From Streptomyces mirabilis (GTDB lineage Bacteria > Actinomycetota > Actinomycetes > Streptomycetales > Streptomycetaceae), in the NCBI RefSeq assembly GCF_018310535.1, contig NZ_CP074102.1, positions 992,001 through 1,056,000 of the forward strand: a DNA stretch of 64,000 nucleotides. Direction: 5' to 3'. The stretch's first letter is position 1. Every line of letters starts with the position of its first letter. Positions 39,513-48,473 of this stretch are shown here, one piece after another. The notes under the pieces were generated by a model. That model worked only from the letters and a program-made list of their open reading frames with translations, ran no database searches and was not told the DNA's origin. Position numbers and translations under genes: made by a program.

Positions 39513-40985
39513 TTGACTGATCTTTCCGTCGCCCCGGTCACGGTGAAGTTCCCGCACCGAAGCCGCCGCGGCATCCTCCTCGGCCTCTCCCTGCCCCAAC
39601 TCGTACTCGTATCCAGCATGCTGGCCCTGCTGCTGATGACGGTGATCTCCACCGGGCTGCTCGGCGCCGTTGCCCTGGCACCGCTGTGGGCGGCATCCGG
39701 GGCACTCGTCGCGATCCGCCGGCACGGCCGCTCCTTGATCGACTGGGCGCCGATCGTCACCCGGTATGCGCACCGTCGCCGCACCGGCCAGACCCTCTGG
39801 CTCGCTCGGCCCGTCACCCGGCCCCGGCAGGACGGCGTCCTCCATCTGCCCGGCACCGCCGCTTCCCTCAAGGTGGTCACCCCCGGCGACTCCGCCAACG
39901 GCGCCGCAGCCGTCCACGACCCGCACCAGCAGACCCTGACCGCCATCGCCCGCGTCACCAGCCGCGCCTTCGCCCTCCTCGACCCCGCCACCCAGAACCA
40001 CAACGTGAGCAGCTGGGGACGCGCGCTCGCGGGTATCGCCCGCACCGGGCACATCGCCACCGTGCAGGTGCTGGAACGCACCGTCCCCGACTCGGGCGAC
40101 ACCCTCAGCCGCCACTGGACCCACAACGGGCAGCCCCAGACCCCCGTCGCCGGACAGATCTACTCCGAGCTGGTCTCCTCTGCCGGCCCTGCCGCCGCCC
40201 CTCACGAGACCTACCTCGCCATCTCCCTCGACCTCAAGGCCGCCCGGCGCCTGATCAACCAGGCCGGCGGAGGGCTGCCCGGGGCGTTCACCGTCATGCA
40301 GCAGACCACCGCGTCCATCGCGCAGGCCGCCCGCAACGCAGGTCTCCAGGTCACCGGCTGGCTGAGCGCACGGGAAATCGCCGCCGTCATTCGCACCGCC
40401 TACGACCCGAAGGCCCTCGCCGCGCTCCAGCAGTGGTCCGAGACCGGCCGCGCCGAAGCCGACCCCGCAGCCGCCGGGCCCGTCGTCCAGTTCGAGGAGT
40501 ACGACCGCCTCGCCACCGACAGCGCACGGCACGCGACGTACTGGGTGGAGAACTGGCCGAGGACCGAGAGGGGGGCCGGGTTCCTGCACGGGCTGATGTT
40601 CACGGCCGGCGTGCGCCGCAGCCTCTCCCTTATATACGTGCCGCAGGGGCTCGAGTCCGCACTGCGGGACGTCCAGCGCAAGAAGGCCGCGATCATCGCC
40701 GACGCCAACGAGCGCGCACGCCGCGGACAGGTCGATTCCGAAGAGGACTCCGTCGAGTACGCCGACGTCAAAACCCGCGAACGCCAGCTCATCGCCGGAC
40801 ACGCGGACGTCGCACTGACCGGCCTGGTCACCGTCACCGCCGAGACCGACGCCCTCCTGGACGCCGCCTGCGCACAGATCGAGACCCACGCCGTCACCTC
40901 CGGCGTCGACCTCCGACGGCTCAACTACCAGCAGCCCGACGCCTTCGCCCTCACCGCGCTCCCGCTGGCCCGCACCGCCCTGTGA
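39513..40985 (+). CDS. SCO6880-family transfer protein (PrgI/VirB3-like N-terminus, VirB4-related)
   Basis: The 490-residue product begins with SVAPVTVKFPHRSRRGILLG and two adjacent membrane helices (LPQLVLVSSMLALLLMTVIS and GLLGAVALAPLWAASGALVA), as in PrgI/VirB3-like proteins. The large soluble part (from about 80) resembles the N-terminal domain of VirB4 ATPases without the Walker motifs, which are encoded two genes downstream. This split matches the SCO6880 family. The start is TTG after a weak ribosome binding site. It should sit at the membrane and dock the ATPase encoded at 41576-43090. Confidence 0.8.
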   Translation: MTDLSVAPVTVKFPHRSRRGILLGLSLPQLVLVSSMLALLLMTVISTGLLGAVALAPLWAASGALVAIRRHGRSLIDWAPIVTRYAHRRRTGQTLWLARPVTRPRQDGVLHLPGTAASLKVVTPGDSANGAAAVHDPHQQTLTAIARVTSRAFALLDPATQNHNVSSWGRALAGIARTGHIATVQVLERTVPDSGDTLSRHWTHNGQPQTPVAGQIYSELVSSAGPAAAPHETYLAISLDLKAARRLINQAGGGLPGAFTVMQQTTASIAQAARNAGLQVTGWLSAREIAAVIRTAYDPKALAALQQWSETGRAEADPAAAGPVVQFEEYDRLATDSARHATYWVENWPRTERGAGFLHGLMFTAGVRRSLSLIYVPQGLESALRDVQRKKAAIIADANERARRGQVDSEEDSVEYADVKTRERQLIAGHADVALTGLVTVTAETDALLDAACAQIETHAVTSGVDLRRLNYQQPDAFALTALPLARTAL

Positions 40986-41085
40986 ACCAGCCGCGCTCGT
41001 ACGCGCCCTGACCCACCGCACTCCGGTTCACCCGCGCCGGGTCGCCCCTCACTGCCCTGCCTACCGGCAGGAAGGACCACCACCT

Positions 41086-41547
41086 TTGACCTCTCCTACG
41101 CGCCCCGACGACGCGCACCCCTACCTCCGCGCCGCGAGCGCCGGCATCCGCCACCACGCACGGGCCTTGGCGCCGTCGGACGCGGATCCGCCCAAGCCCG
41201 GAGATCGTCTGCACCTTGACGTGCTGCACGCCCACCTCACCGCTCTGCTCCAGCTTCTGGACCAGCTCGCCGACCACACCCGGCCCCCGCACCCGGTCGC
41301 CGGACGTCACCTGGCCACCGCCCACACCAGGCTCTGGCAGGCCACCAGCGAAGTCCACGCCGCCTTCCACCTGCTGCCTGGCACACCCCAGGCCGACGCC
41401 GAGACAAGCTCCTGCCATCCAGAGCGGCTCCCCGAGGGCCCGCCCGTGCTGACGATCTGCCAACGCCACCTCGCCGCCGGACACGTAGTACGCCGCAAAA
41501 CCACCCCCACCGACCTCCGGCCGCACACCACGGCCTGCGTGCGATGA
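41086..41547 (+). CDS. Hypothetical protein (DUF6238-like)
   Basis: The 153-residue product (HPYLRAASAGIRHHARALAP, LHLDVLHAHLTALLQLLDQL, ATAHTRLWQATSEVHAAFHL) is a His- and Leu-rich helical protein. I tentatively link it to DUF6238, found next to transfer ATPase genes in Streptomyces. Its tail has a Cys/His set (SSCHPERL, TICQRHLAAGH) that could bind metal. It begins with TTG, lies 100 bases after the SCO6880-like gene and 28 before the ATPase gene. Function unknown. Confidence 0.6.
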   Translation: MTSPTRPDDAHPYLRAASAGIRHHARALAPSDADPPKPGDRLHLDVLHAHLTALLQLLDQLADHTRPPHPVAGRHLATAHTRLWQATSEVHAAFHLLPGTPQADAETSSCHPERLPEGPPVLTICQRHLAAGHVVRRKTTPTDLRPHTTACVR

Positions 41548-41575
41548 GCACCACCCGCAGAATCGAGGGCCCCCG

Positions 41576-43090
41576 ATGAGCCACCGGCCCGCCCGTCGCG
41601 CCCGCCGAGCGTCCGCCAGCCCGCTGTTCACCCCCCACGGCACCGACCGCGCCAGCCGCAAGGCCGCCCGCCGCCAGCTCGCCGAGGCCACCGCCAAAGT
41701 CCGCGCCGAAGCCAGCGCCCACCAGAGCGAAAGCACGCCCGCCGAGCACCAGATGCCCGCCCCGCTCTACCCACCGAGCGGACGCCCCGGGCCCGCCTCC
41801 TCTCGCGGGAACCAGCTGAAGCTGCCCGCCCACCGCATGACCACCGCGGTCGCGGCCGGCGCCTATCCCTTCCTCGCCGAAGGCGGACTCGGCGCCGAGG
41901 GCATCTACATCGGCCGCGACGTCCACGCCGAAGCATCATTCGTCTTCGACCCGTTCGCTCTGTACGGCAAAGTCGAGGGATTCACCAACCCCAACCTTTT
42001 GCTCGCCGGCGTGATCGGCCAGGGCAAGAGCGCCCTCGCCAAGTCCTTCGCGCTGCGTTCGGTCGCCTTCGGATACCGCGTCTACGTCCCGTGCGACCCG
42101 AAGGGCGAGTGGACTCCGGTGGCTGAAGCCCTCGGCGGCCAGTCCGTCGCCCTCGGTCCCGGACTGCCGGGTCGCCTGAACCCCCTGGACGCGGCCCCGC
42201 GCCCGGAGAGCGTGTCCAAGGCCGACTGGGTCGGCGAGATCCGCAAACGACGCCTGCTCCTGCTCGGCTCCCTCGCCCGCACTGTCCTGGGCCGGGACCT
42301 GATGCCCATGGAGCACACCGCCCTGGACGTCGCCCTCGATGCCGTCGTCACCCGCGCCGCCGACACGCACCGCACCCCGCTCCTCGGCGACGTCGCCGCC
42401 ACCCTCAACAACCCAAGCGCACTCGACGAGGCCGCCGGGATGATGTCGGGCCAACTCGGCGACGCCGCCCGCGACCTGGCCCACGCCATGCGGCGCCTGG
42501 TCCACGGCGACCTGGCCGGCATGTTCGACGCCCCCTCCACCGTCGCCTTCGACCCGACCGCGCCGATGCTCACCATCGACCTCTCCCGCCTCGGCGGCTC
42601 CGGCGACGACACCGCCCTCGTCCTGGCGATGACCTGCGCGAGCGCATGGATGGAATCCGCCCTCTCCGATCCCAGCGGCGGCCGGCGCTGGATCGTGTAC
42701 GACGAGGCGTGGCGCCTGATGCGCCACGTCGGCCTGCTCCAGCGGATGCAGGCCCAGTGGAAGCTCTCCCGCGGTCTCGGCATCGCCAACCTGATGGTGA
42801 TTCACCGACTCAGCGATCTGCTCACCGCAGGTGACGCCGGATCACAGGGCCGCGCCCTGGCAGAAGGGCTTCTCGCCGACTGCTCCACCCGGATCATCTA
42901 CCGCCAGGAGACCGACCAGCTCCACGCCGCGGCCTCGCTGCTCGGCCTGACCTCCGTCGAGATGGACGCCATCGCCCACCTCAACCGAGGGCGCGGCCTG
43001 TGGAAAGTCGCCGGACGATCTTTCATCGTGCAGCACCTCCTGCACAGCCACGAGCTGGCGCTCTTCGACACCGACGCCCGGATGCACTGA
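41576..43090 (+). CDS. VirB4/TraC-like conjugation ATPase
   Basis: VirB4-type ATPases energise assembly of the type IV channel. In 504 residues, Walker A is GVIGQGKSAL near 145 and Walker B WIVYDEAW near 372; between them lie VPCDPKGEWTPVAEAL and the helical insertion of the family, and at the C-terminus DCSTRIIYRQETDQLHAAAS and LNRGRGLWKVAGRSF are the arginine/glutamine region of TraC/VirB4. The N-terminal 100 residues are basic and Pro/Ala-rich; the missing front half of a normal VirB4 seems to be the separate SCO6880-like gene. It is cytoplasmic and membrane-associated. Confidence 0.9.
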   Translation: MSHRPARRARRASASPLFTPHGTDRASRKAARRQLAEATAKVRAEASAHQSESTPAEHQMPAPLYPPSGRPGPASSRGNQLKLPAHRMTTAVAAGAYPFLAEGGLGAEGIYIGRDVHAEASFVFDPFALYGKVEGFTNPNLLLAGVIGQGKSALAKSFALRSVAFGYRVYVPCDPKGEWTPVAEALGGQSVALGPGLPGRLNPLDAAPRPESVSKADWVGEIRKRRLLLLGSLARTVLGRDLMPMEHTALDVALDAVVTRAADTHRTPLLGDVAATLNNPSALDEAAGMMSGQLGDAARDLAHAMRRLVHGDLAGMFDAPSTVAFDPTAPMLTIDLSRLGGSGDDTALVLAMTCASAWMESALSDPSGGRRWIVYDEAWRLMRHVGLLQRMQAQWKLSRGLGIANLMVIHRLSDLLTAGDAGSQGRALAEGLLADCSTRIIYRQETDQLHAAASLLGLTSVEMDAIAHLNRGRGLWKVAGRSFIVQHLLHSHELALFDTDARMH

Positions 43091-43104
43091 CGACCAAGAG
43101 GCCC

Positions 43105-43629
43105 GTGAAACCCGACTTCCAACGCGACCTGATACCGCGCGACGACGCCCTCCAGCTTATCGGCGCGCTGAACGCGATGAAGGACAAACTGCATGACGCC
43201 GCCCAGCAATGGGAGCTGCTCGACGAGAACGGACACGTACCGGCCGCGCCCTCGTACACCGCGCTGCTCCAGCACGCCACCGACGCACAGGAACTCTCCC
43301 GCGACGTCCTCCACCTGACTGCTGACTTCGCCCGGAGCCCACACCACACCACCCGCACCGGCAGCACCGTCCTGAGGCACCTCGCCACGGCGGCGACCAT
43401 GTCGAGCCACGCAGCACCGCACTTCACCGAGACCGCGGAGTGCGCCCTGACCCTACCCCGGTCTGCCAACCCGACCGACCGGCACCCACCTCGACTTCCA
43501 AAGCTTCCTCACGACGCTCACCCGTCAGGAAGCCCCGCCGGCGCCCCCGCCACCCAGGCCGGGCGGTCGCCACCGCTGACCGCGCCTGCCCCGGACCCCG
43601 ATCCACCCACATCCCAAGGAATGCTCTGA
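43105..43629 (+). CDS. Hypothetical helical protein
   Basis: The 174-residue product, read from GTG shortly after AAGAGG, is helical (DALQLIGALNAMKDKLHDAA, YTALLQHATDAQELSRDVLH, STVLRHLATAATMSSHAAPH) with a Pro-rich, disordered C-terminal third. The TALLQHATDAQE...HLTADFARSPHHTT pattern is common to small Streptomyces transfer-region proteins, but I know no function. It is 14 bases after the VirB4-like gene and overlaps the next frame. Confidence 0.55.
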   Translation: MKPDFQRDLIPRDDALQLIGALNAMKDKLHDAAQQWELLDENGHVPAAPSYTALLQHATDAQELSRDVLHLTADFARSPHHTTRTGSTVLRHLATAATMSSHAAPHFTETAECALTLPRSANPTDRHPPRLPKLPHDAHPSGSPAGAPATQAGRSPPLTAPAPDPDPPTSQGML

Positions 43630-43868
43630 CCCGCCCCGCTCATTTCAGCGACGCCGACTGGGCCAAATACCAGCAGTGCCAGGCCGAACACGACCACCTC
43701 ATGGCGCAAGTCGCCGATCGTGAAGCCCAGCTGGAACACGACCTGATCGCCGCCTACCACGAGTACGAACTCGACTTCAGTCCGGTTCCGAAGCAGGAAA
43801 CCGACCTCACTCGCCGAACGCCTCCGCCACACCGACTGGCGTCCCTCAGGAGAAGCCGTGGCCGCTGA
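43626..43868 (+). CDS. Small hypothetical protein with non-standard start
   Basis: The frame encodes LTRPAHFSDADWAKYQQCQA, HDHLMAQVADREAQLEHDLI, AAYHEYELDFSPVPKQETDL and a short tail (80 residues), with good codon bias. There is no ATG, GTG or TTG at its beginning; CTG after AAGGA at 5 bases is the best-placed codon. The first ATG (43701) would remove a third of the coherent sequence. The end overlaps the start of the next gene. Confidence 0.45.
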   Translation: MTRPAHFSDADWAKYQQCQAEHDHLMAQVADREAQLEHDLIAAYHEYELDFSPVPKQETDLTRRTPPPHRLASLRRSRGR

Positions 43869-44781
43869 CGAGGCAAACACCACGGACGCCCGCGCGGTTC
43901 CGATCGCGCCACTTCCCGACCACCGAGACGTGAACATGTCGTGGTGGCAGGAGCTATGGCGTCGCCACGCACACATCACCACGCCGCTGCGAGCGCGCGG
44001 ACTGCCATGCGACATCGAGTTCGGACTCAGCGCCTACATCGTGCGCGTCTCGCTCCCCGACGACAGCTACCTGATCATCAGTCCGCCGCAGGAACCGTCC
44101 TCCAAGCGTCCGCCCGGCGATCCCGAGGGCTGGCTCGCAACCCGCGAGCACCCCGACGACCAGACGCTGTCCGAGATCCTCTACGACTCGGCCCCCACCG
44201 ACGGCCCCGGCGCTCGCCAGCGGCCCGAAGCCCGCCACGGCGGCAGCGCCGAACCCCTAATCGAGGCGATCGACCACCGCCTCGCCCAGCTCGGACTGCT
44301 ACCGCACCCCGTCCTGCCCCACGAGATCCCACACCTGCACCCAGCCCAACCGACGCCCCCGCCCCCGGCCCGGGACACCCCCGGCACACCAGACCGTGGC
44401 ACCGTCTACGTCTACGGCGACGCGCTGCGCGATCTGACCGACCGGCTCAACGGGGCCGAGTCGCACGCGGATGCCGCCACCCTGCTGCACCAGATCCTGG
44501 AACCCACCGACGGCCTGCTGGCGCAGCTCGGCGAGTTCTTCGAAGCAGCCGGCGAAAAGGCGAAGGAAGCCGAGCAGGACGACGGCTTCGACCTGTCCTA
44601 CGACCTCGCCGACGCCGCCGCCGAGATCCGCAACCTCGGAGAGGTCCTGCACGTGACCGAGGACCGCATGCGGGCCCTCACCCCGCTCGCGCCCGCACCG
44701 CGGCTGCCCGCCGCTCCGGCTCGTACGCCGTCCCTTCCGCCGCGAGCCCTCCCGTCAGCTCTACCGCGGCACACCCGCTGA
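43858..44781 (+). CDS. Hypothetical transfer-region protein
   Basis: The 307 residues have an alpha/beta N-terminal part (WWQELWRRHAHITTPLRARG, CDIEFGLSAYIVRVSLPDDS, YLIISPPQEP), a Pro-rich central linker, and a helical C-terminal domain (LTDRLNGAESHADAATLLHQ, LGEFFEAAGEKAKEAEQDDG, LADAAAEIRNLGEVLHVTED). The C-terminal part resembles the helical half of other proteins in the two transfer operons (for example the second half of the frameshifted gene at 54884-55578), hinting at a shared interaction module. No signal or membrane helix. Confidence 0.6.
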   Translation: MAADEANTTDARAVPIAPLPDHRDVNMSWWQELWRRHAHITTPLRARGLPCDIEFGLSAYIVRVSLPDDSYLIISPPQEPSSKRPPGDPEGWLATREHPDDQTLSEILYDSAPTDGPGARQRPEARHGGSAEPLIEAIDHRLAQLGLLPHPVLPHEIPHLHPAQPTPPPPARDTPGTPDRGTVYVYGDALRDLTDRLNGAESHADAATLLHQILEPTDGLLAQLGEFFEAAGEKAKEAEQDDGFDLSYDLADAAAEIRNLGEVLHVTEDRMRALTPLAPAPRLPAAPARTPSLPPRALPSALPRHTR

Positions 44782-44811
44782 CGCCGCTCCGCCGCCTCCC
44801 TCCAGGAACAC

Positions 44812-45585
44812 ATGACCTCACCTCGCACCGACCTGTCCGCGTTCGCCACCGGCCTCGCAGAACGCCTGCCGGGCATCTGGACCAGCGACTACCAGCGCCA
44901 CGCGCGGTATGAGGACCAGTTCCCCCGCACCGAGCAGCTCTGGGACGCCGGCCACGTCGACTACATCGTCAGCCAGTACGTCCTCACCCACGACGCCGTA
45001 CTCCACGGGCCGGCCAACCAGCGGCTGTACGTCACCGACCGGCGCCGCTACCCGCACCAGTTCGTCGTCGCGCCGCTCGCCCCCACCGAGGGGCACATCA
45101 AGCCTCACCACTTCGACGTCGTCGAGGAACCCAACGGCATCGCCGTACCCAAGGACCCCGCCCGAGCGGCGGCTCAAGTCGCCCGACGAGTGCTGCCCCG
45201 CTACGAGCAGGCCCTGCAGACAGTGCTCACCAGCGCAGCGGACCAGCCCGAGCCTCCGCACCGGCCCGGCCCGCCGCAGGTCGACCAAGTCCTCACCCTG
45301 ACCTTGTACAGCGACGGAGCCCTCGGCGCACCGTACGAGAGCGTGCCGGTGGACGCCCGGATGACGCTGTACGCCCACGGCTTCCAGTACCACCCGCACC
45401 AAGCGGCGTTCCTCCTTCCCGCCGCCTATGGGGACAACGGTCGTGCACTTCGCGTCCACGGCGTGGTCCAACAACTCACGGCCAAGGGCATCGGCGTGAA
45501 CCTCCGCCATTCGGCGCCCACCACCAGCGCGGCTCTTCCGCCGGCATCGCCGAAGACAGCACCCACGACCAGCCGTACTCGCTGA
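44812..45585 (+). CDS. Hypothetical protein, paralog of the 55602-56357 product
   Basis: The 257-residue product contains a central segment EEPNGIAVPKDPARAAAQVA, RRVLPRYEQALQTVLTSA that aligns with PEPNGIALADDPFLSAEQIA, GDLLARYDSALAQVRHN in the product of 55602-56357, and both end with AHGF.......... followed by a helix (VHGVVQQLTAKGIGVNL here). It thus belongs to a family repeated in both transfer operons. The N-terminal part has LPGIWTSDYQRHARYED. No catalytic motif, signal or membrane segment. It probably acts in the cytoplasm. Confidence 0.65.
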   Translation: MTSPRTDLSAFATGLAERLPGIWTSDYQRHARYEDQFPRTEQLWDAGHVDYIVSQYVLTHDAVLHGPANQRLYVTDRRRYPHQFVVAPLAPTEGHIKPHHFDVVEEPNGIAVPKDPARAAAQVARRVLPRYEQALQTVLTSAADQPEPPHRPGPPQVDQVLTLTLYSDGALGAPYESVPVDARMTLYAHGFQYHPHQAAFLLPAAYGDNGRALRVHGVVQQLTAKGIGVNLRHSAPTTSAALPPASPKTAPTTSRTR

Positions 45586-45618
45586 TCCCCATCCGCCCAA
45601 CAGATCCTTGGAGTCCCC

Positions 45619-46674
45619 ATCCGCACCGCTCGCCGTTCCCTGCCGCTGCTAACCGGCGCTGTCTGCCTCGCCCTGGCCCTCACCGGCTGCGCCGACGAAG
45701 ACGGCCCCGCCCGGGTCCGGCAGACGCACAGCGCCAGCGCCGCCCCGAAGCCCGTGCCCGCTCTCAGCGCCGCCCAGGCCCGCGACGTCATCACCCGCTA
45801 TTCGAAGATCAACAACGAGGCCAACACCGGTCGTGATCGGCGTCTGCTCGACACGGTCGAGGACGGCCCCCTGTACGCGATGTCCGTCTCGGACTACACC
45901 GAGACCGAAGGGCTGCCCACCGCGGACCGCAAGCCGTACAAGCCGTGGTACTACGACTCCGCGAACGCCAAGCTGTACATCCCGCGCCTGGGAGCCGGAC
46001 AGAACCGCTGGTTCGCCGCCGCGCTCTCGGACCAGAAGGGCAAGGAACCCTCACGGCTGGCCGTGTTCGCCGAACGCCCCCAGCACAAGCGCTGGGAGAT
46101 GGTCTCCGTCGTCGACCTCGACAGCCCGGACCTGCCGGACGTCGCCCTCGACCACGACGGATACGCAACGGCCGTCACCGCCGACGGCAACAAGCACCTC
46201 GGCGCCGACGCCAAGCTGCTGCGCACCGCGATCCTCGACAACTTCGCCACCGGGGGCACGAACACCGGCACGAAGGTCTTCATACCGACCAAGGCGAGCA
46301 AGCGGCAGATCGAAGTCCACGACAAGACCGGGACCCGCTACGGAGACCAGGGCACCACTGTCTTCGCCGGCGCCGCCAACCGCTACACGGACGCCTACGC
46401 CCTGAAGACCACCGACGGCGGCGCGCTGATCCTTTTCTCCCACACGCACACCCAGACCGACGCCGTCGCGCACTCCGGCCTGCAGATCAACCCCGGGAGG
46501 GACGACCGAGCCTGGCTGCACGACGTGCCCCGCATCTCCATTACATACACGTTCGTGTGCAACGACGCCGCCACCGTCCCCGCGAAGGCCGCACCGTCCC
46601 GGCTGATCGGCTACACCTGCGCGCGTACCGACGCCTCCGGCCCCCCGGTTCCCTCCTGGTCGGACCGCGCGTAG
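45619..46674 (+). CDS. Extracellular lipoprotein with an ATC start
   Basis: In frame with a 300-residue soluble domain is a perfect lipoprotein signal, IRTARRSLPLLTGAVCLALA followed by LTGC, Cys24 being lipidated. The first codon with correct spacing to GGAG is ATC; no ATG, GTG or TTG precedes the signal in frame. A start at GTG 45754 would delete the signal, so initiation at ATC, or a mutated ATG, is proposed. The mature part (DVITRYSKINNEANTGRDRR, AVFAERPQHKRWEMVSVVDL, ALILFSHTHTQTDAVAHSGL) looks like an extracytoplasmic binding domain. It may be the outer-face part of the transfer machinery. Confidence 0.65.
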   Translation: MRTARRSLPLLTGAVCLALALTGCADEDGPARVRQTHSASAAPKPVPALSAAQARDVITRYSKINNEANTGRDRRLLDTVEDGPLYAMSVSDYTETEGLPTADRKPYKPWYYDSANAKLYIPRLGAGQNRWFAAALSDQKGKEPSRLAVFAERPQHKRWEMVSVVDLDSPDLPDVALDHDGYATAVTADGNKHLGADAKLLRTAILDNFATGGTNTGTKVFIPTKASKRQIEVHDKTGTRYGDQGTTVFAGAANRYTDAYALKTTDGGALILFSHTHTQTDAVAHSGLQINPGRDDRAWLHDVPRISITYTFVCNDAATVPAKAAPSRLIGYTCARTDASGPPVPSWSDRA

Positions 46675-46692
46675 AGGCACCCGCGCGCCACC

Positions 46693-47331
46693 GTGACGGT
46701 CGCCGAACGCCCCCGCACCCCGCTCGTTCCGGAGAACCTCCTGTCCACACGCTCCTTCATTGCCCGCCCCACCATCGGTACGGGTTACGCGGGCATCCAC
46801 GTCCAGCTCGACGGCGTACCCAGCCACCACCTCCCCTTGCTCCTGGCCGCCTACCAGTACAAGTTCGGACGCAACATCGAGGCCATGTCCCGGCACCTCA
46901 TCGACGACGTCGCCGTCGGCTGGGACGAACTCGGCACCGATCTCCTCGACGACGCCCCGCCCGCACTCGTGACCGCGCTGACCGGCGGCGAACACAGGCC
47001 CAGCCGAACCCTCGACCACCTGATCACCCCGGACGGCTCACCCCCGGTACGCATGTCGGTCACCGACACGACCGCCGACGAGCAGGACATGCAGTGGGGG
47101 TACGTCCTGCACAAGGAGGGCGTCGAGGTGATCAGCCTCCTGCACGAGGACATCGGCCCGATCGTGAGCTGGTCCACCGACCCGCGCACCGCCTTCAACG
47201 ACCACCCGGCGGCCTGGTCCTCCCTCGACTCCCCGCCCGCCATCCGTGCATCGCGCGGCAGGCAGCCCCAGAGCGCTCCTGCCGCAGCCCTGGCGAAGGC
47301 CGGCACCCTGCGCCCCGCCGCCCGACGCTAG
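46693..47331 (+). CDS. Hypothetical protein, last gene of the transfer core
   Basis: The 212 residues include FIARPTIGTGYAGIHVQLDG, HHLPLLLAAYQYKFGRNIEA, SRHLIDDVAVGWDELGTDLL and a second half WGYVLHKEGVEVISLLHEDI, IVSWSTDPRTAF. It is a soluble alpha/beta protein. The GTG used here lacks a good ribosome binding site; a CTG at 46741 stands 6 bases after GGAGAA and gives a product beginning with STRSFIARP, so the true start is uncertain. It ends the plus-strand run before the interruption at 47.4-49.7 kb. Function unknown. Confidence 0.6.
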   Translation: MTVAERPRTPLVPENLLSTRSFIARPTIGTGYAGIHVQLDGVPSHHLPLLLAAYQYKFGRNIEAMSRHLIDDVAVGWDELGTDLLDDAPPALVTALTGGEHRPSRTLDHLITPDGSPPVRMSVTDTTADEQDMQWGYVLHKEGVEVISLLHEDIGPIVSWSTDPRTAFNDHPAAWSSLDSPPAIRASRGRQPQSAPAAALAKAGTLRPAARR

Positions 47332-47352
47332 TTCCCCCTCGTCGGCAAGCAG

Positions 47353-47451
47353 TCAGGTCGATGTGGCGTTGTTACGGTCGCGGCAGTTGACGATGGCCGG
47401 CGCCTGCGCGCTGGAGTGCTCGGTGAGCTGGGAGTTCGGATCCCAGGTGTG
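47353..47451 (-). pseudogene. Truncated C-terminal fragment of a propeller-type protein
   Basis: On the minus strand the end of an open frame reads HTWDPNSQLTEHSSAQAPAI and VNCRDRNNATST. This parallels the last repeat of the 48474-49733 product (STWHADTQLPDHFSKQGPTL and VNYRDRNGTENQ). The preceding codons of the frame do not resemble a repeat, so only the final part of a former paralog is left. The rest of the gap up to 47689 shows no gene. Confidence 0.55.
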
Positions 47452-47689
47452 ATGGTGGCCCATCAGCGCACCTGCCGCCGCGACGTCTTGCGGACGGGGA
47501 CGCCTCTGAGGGCTGACTCTCCGGGGCCGGGCCCGGTGTGCGCAGTTCACCCAGATCGTCCGCCACGTCTCCCCGCCCCCCAAGGCTTGATACATAGGGT
47601 TATCGAGCATTGACGGTGGGTAGCGATCATGATGATCCGGTCGCGATCATGGACGCAGCCGGACAACGACAACTTCGGATGGAGAACTC

Positions 47690-48202
47690 GTGCCGCTGCC
47701 ATCAATCGGTCAGGAAATCCCGGTCGCTTGCCATGCGTCGGATACGCCGCTGCGAGTGGATGCCCTGGGGCTCGTCACCGTCGACATCAAGGGCGGTTTC
47801 AGGGCCCGGGTGGAGCAGGAGGTTCAGGCCGGGGTGAAGCTGAAGGTCGTCGGGTTCGAGATGAGCGGCGACAGCCCGGTGCTCGGCAGGGTCACCCTGG
47901 CCTGGGTGGACCTCGGCACCAGCCCGCTGAGTGCGGTCGAGGTCAACGGCAGCTCCAATTACCGCAACACCATGTACTTCGACTGGACACTGACCATCGA
48001 GAAGCCTCCGAGCGGGGGCGGGCCGATGACGCTGTCCGGCACGAAGACGGCCGTCCTGATCGGCGACCAGCTCACCAACTACCCCCCGCAGGGGGTGGGC
48101 TACCAGCTCCAGCAGCCCGTCGATTTCGCCCCGGCCGGCAACCCTGGCCAGGTCGTCGCCAGCCTGCAACAGCTCTCCGCGACGGTCAGCTACGTGCCCT
48201 GA
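47690..48202 (+). CDS. Hypothetical beta-rich protein
   Basis: The 170-residue product begins with GTG and reads LPSIGQEIPVACHASDTPLR, LVTVDIKGGFRARVEQEVQA, VKLKVVGFEMSGDSPVLGRV, TMYFDWTLTIEKPPSGGG. The many alternating hydrophobic strands suggest a beta sandwich. I suspect the Streptomyces DUF6073 group but cannot confirm it. There is no signal peptide. It converges on the propeller gene, with hairpins in between, and the two form a separate block inside the transfer region. Confidence 0.6.
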   Translation: MPLPSIGQEIPVACHASDTPLRVDALGLVTVDIKGGFRARVEQEVQAGVKLKVVGFEMSGDSPVLGRVTLAWVDLGTSPLSAVEVNGSSNYRNTMYFDWTLTIEKPPSGGGPMTLSGTKTAVLIGDQLTNYPPQGVGYQLQQPVDFAPAGNPGQVVASLQQLSATVSYVP

Positions 48203-48249
48203 CCCGCAAGTCCGCTACTGCGGGCCCAAGCCGCCGACGGCTTCGGCCC
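48203..48249. terminator. Two consecutive hairpins between convergent genes
   Basis: CCCGCA pairs with TGCGGG (48203-48224); next, GGGCC and AAGCCG pair with CGGCTT and GGCCC (48222-48249) with one mismatch. They directly follow the stop of the beta-rich gene. The second is the stronger terminator candidate. Confidence 0.6.
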
Positions 48250-48473
48250 GGTGGTGGAGGGCCCACCTGGGGGGCTGGGCGGAGCATCCAGGTCGCCCCC
48301 AGCCGACTTGAGCGGCTCACGTCGGGCGGGCGGACTACCCGGTCGGGCGGGCACTCGGCTGCCCGGCCGTGCTGCAGGGCGCCCGGAGCCTCGGGACTGG
48401 GCCAGTGCGGTTCCACGGCCGCGAGCGGGGTCACAGCGCCCGTCTGCGGCCGTGCGGTGTGTCGTGCGAGGGT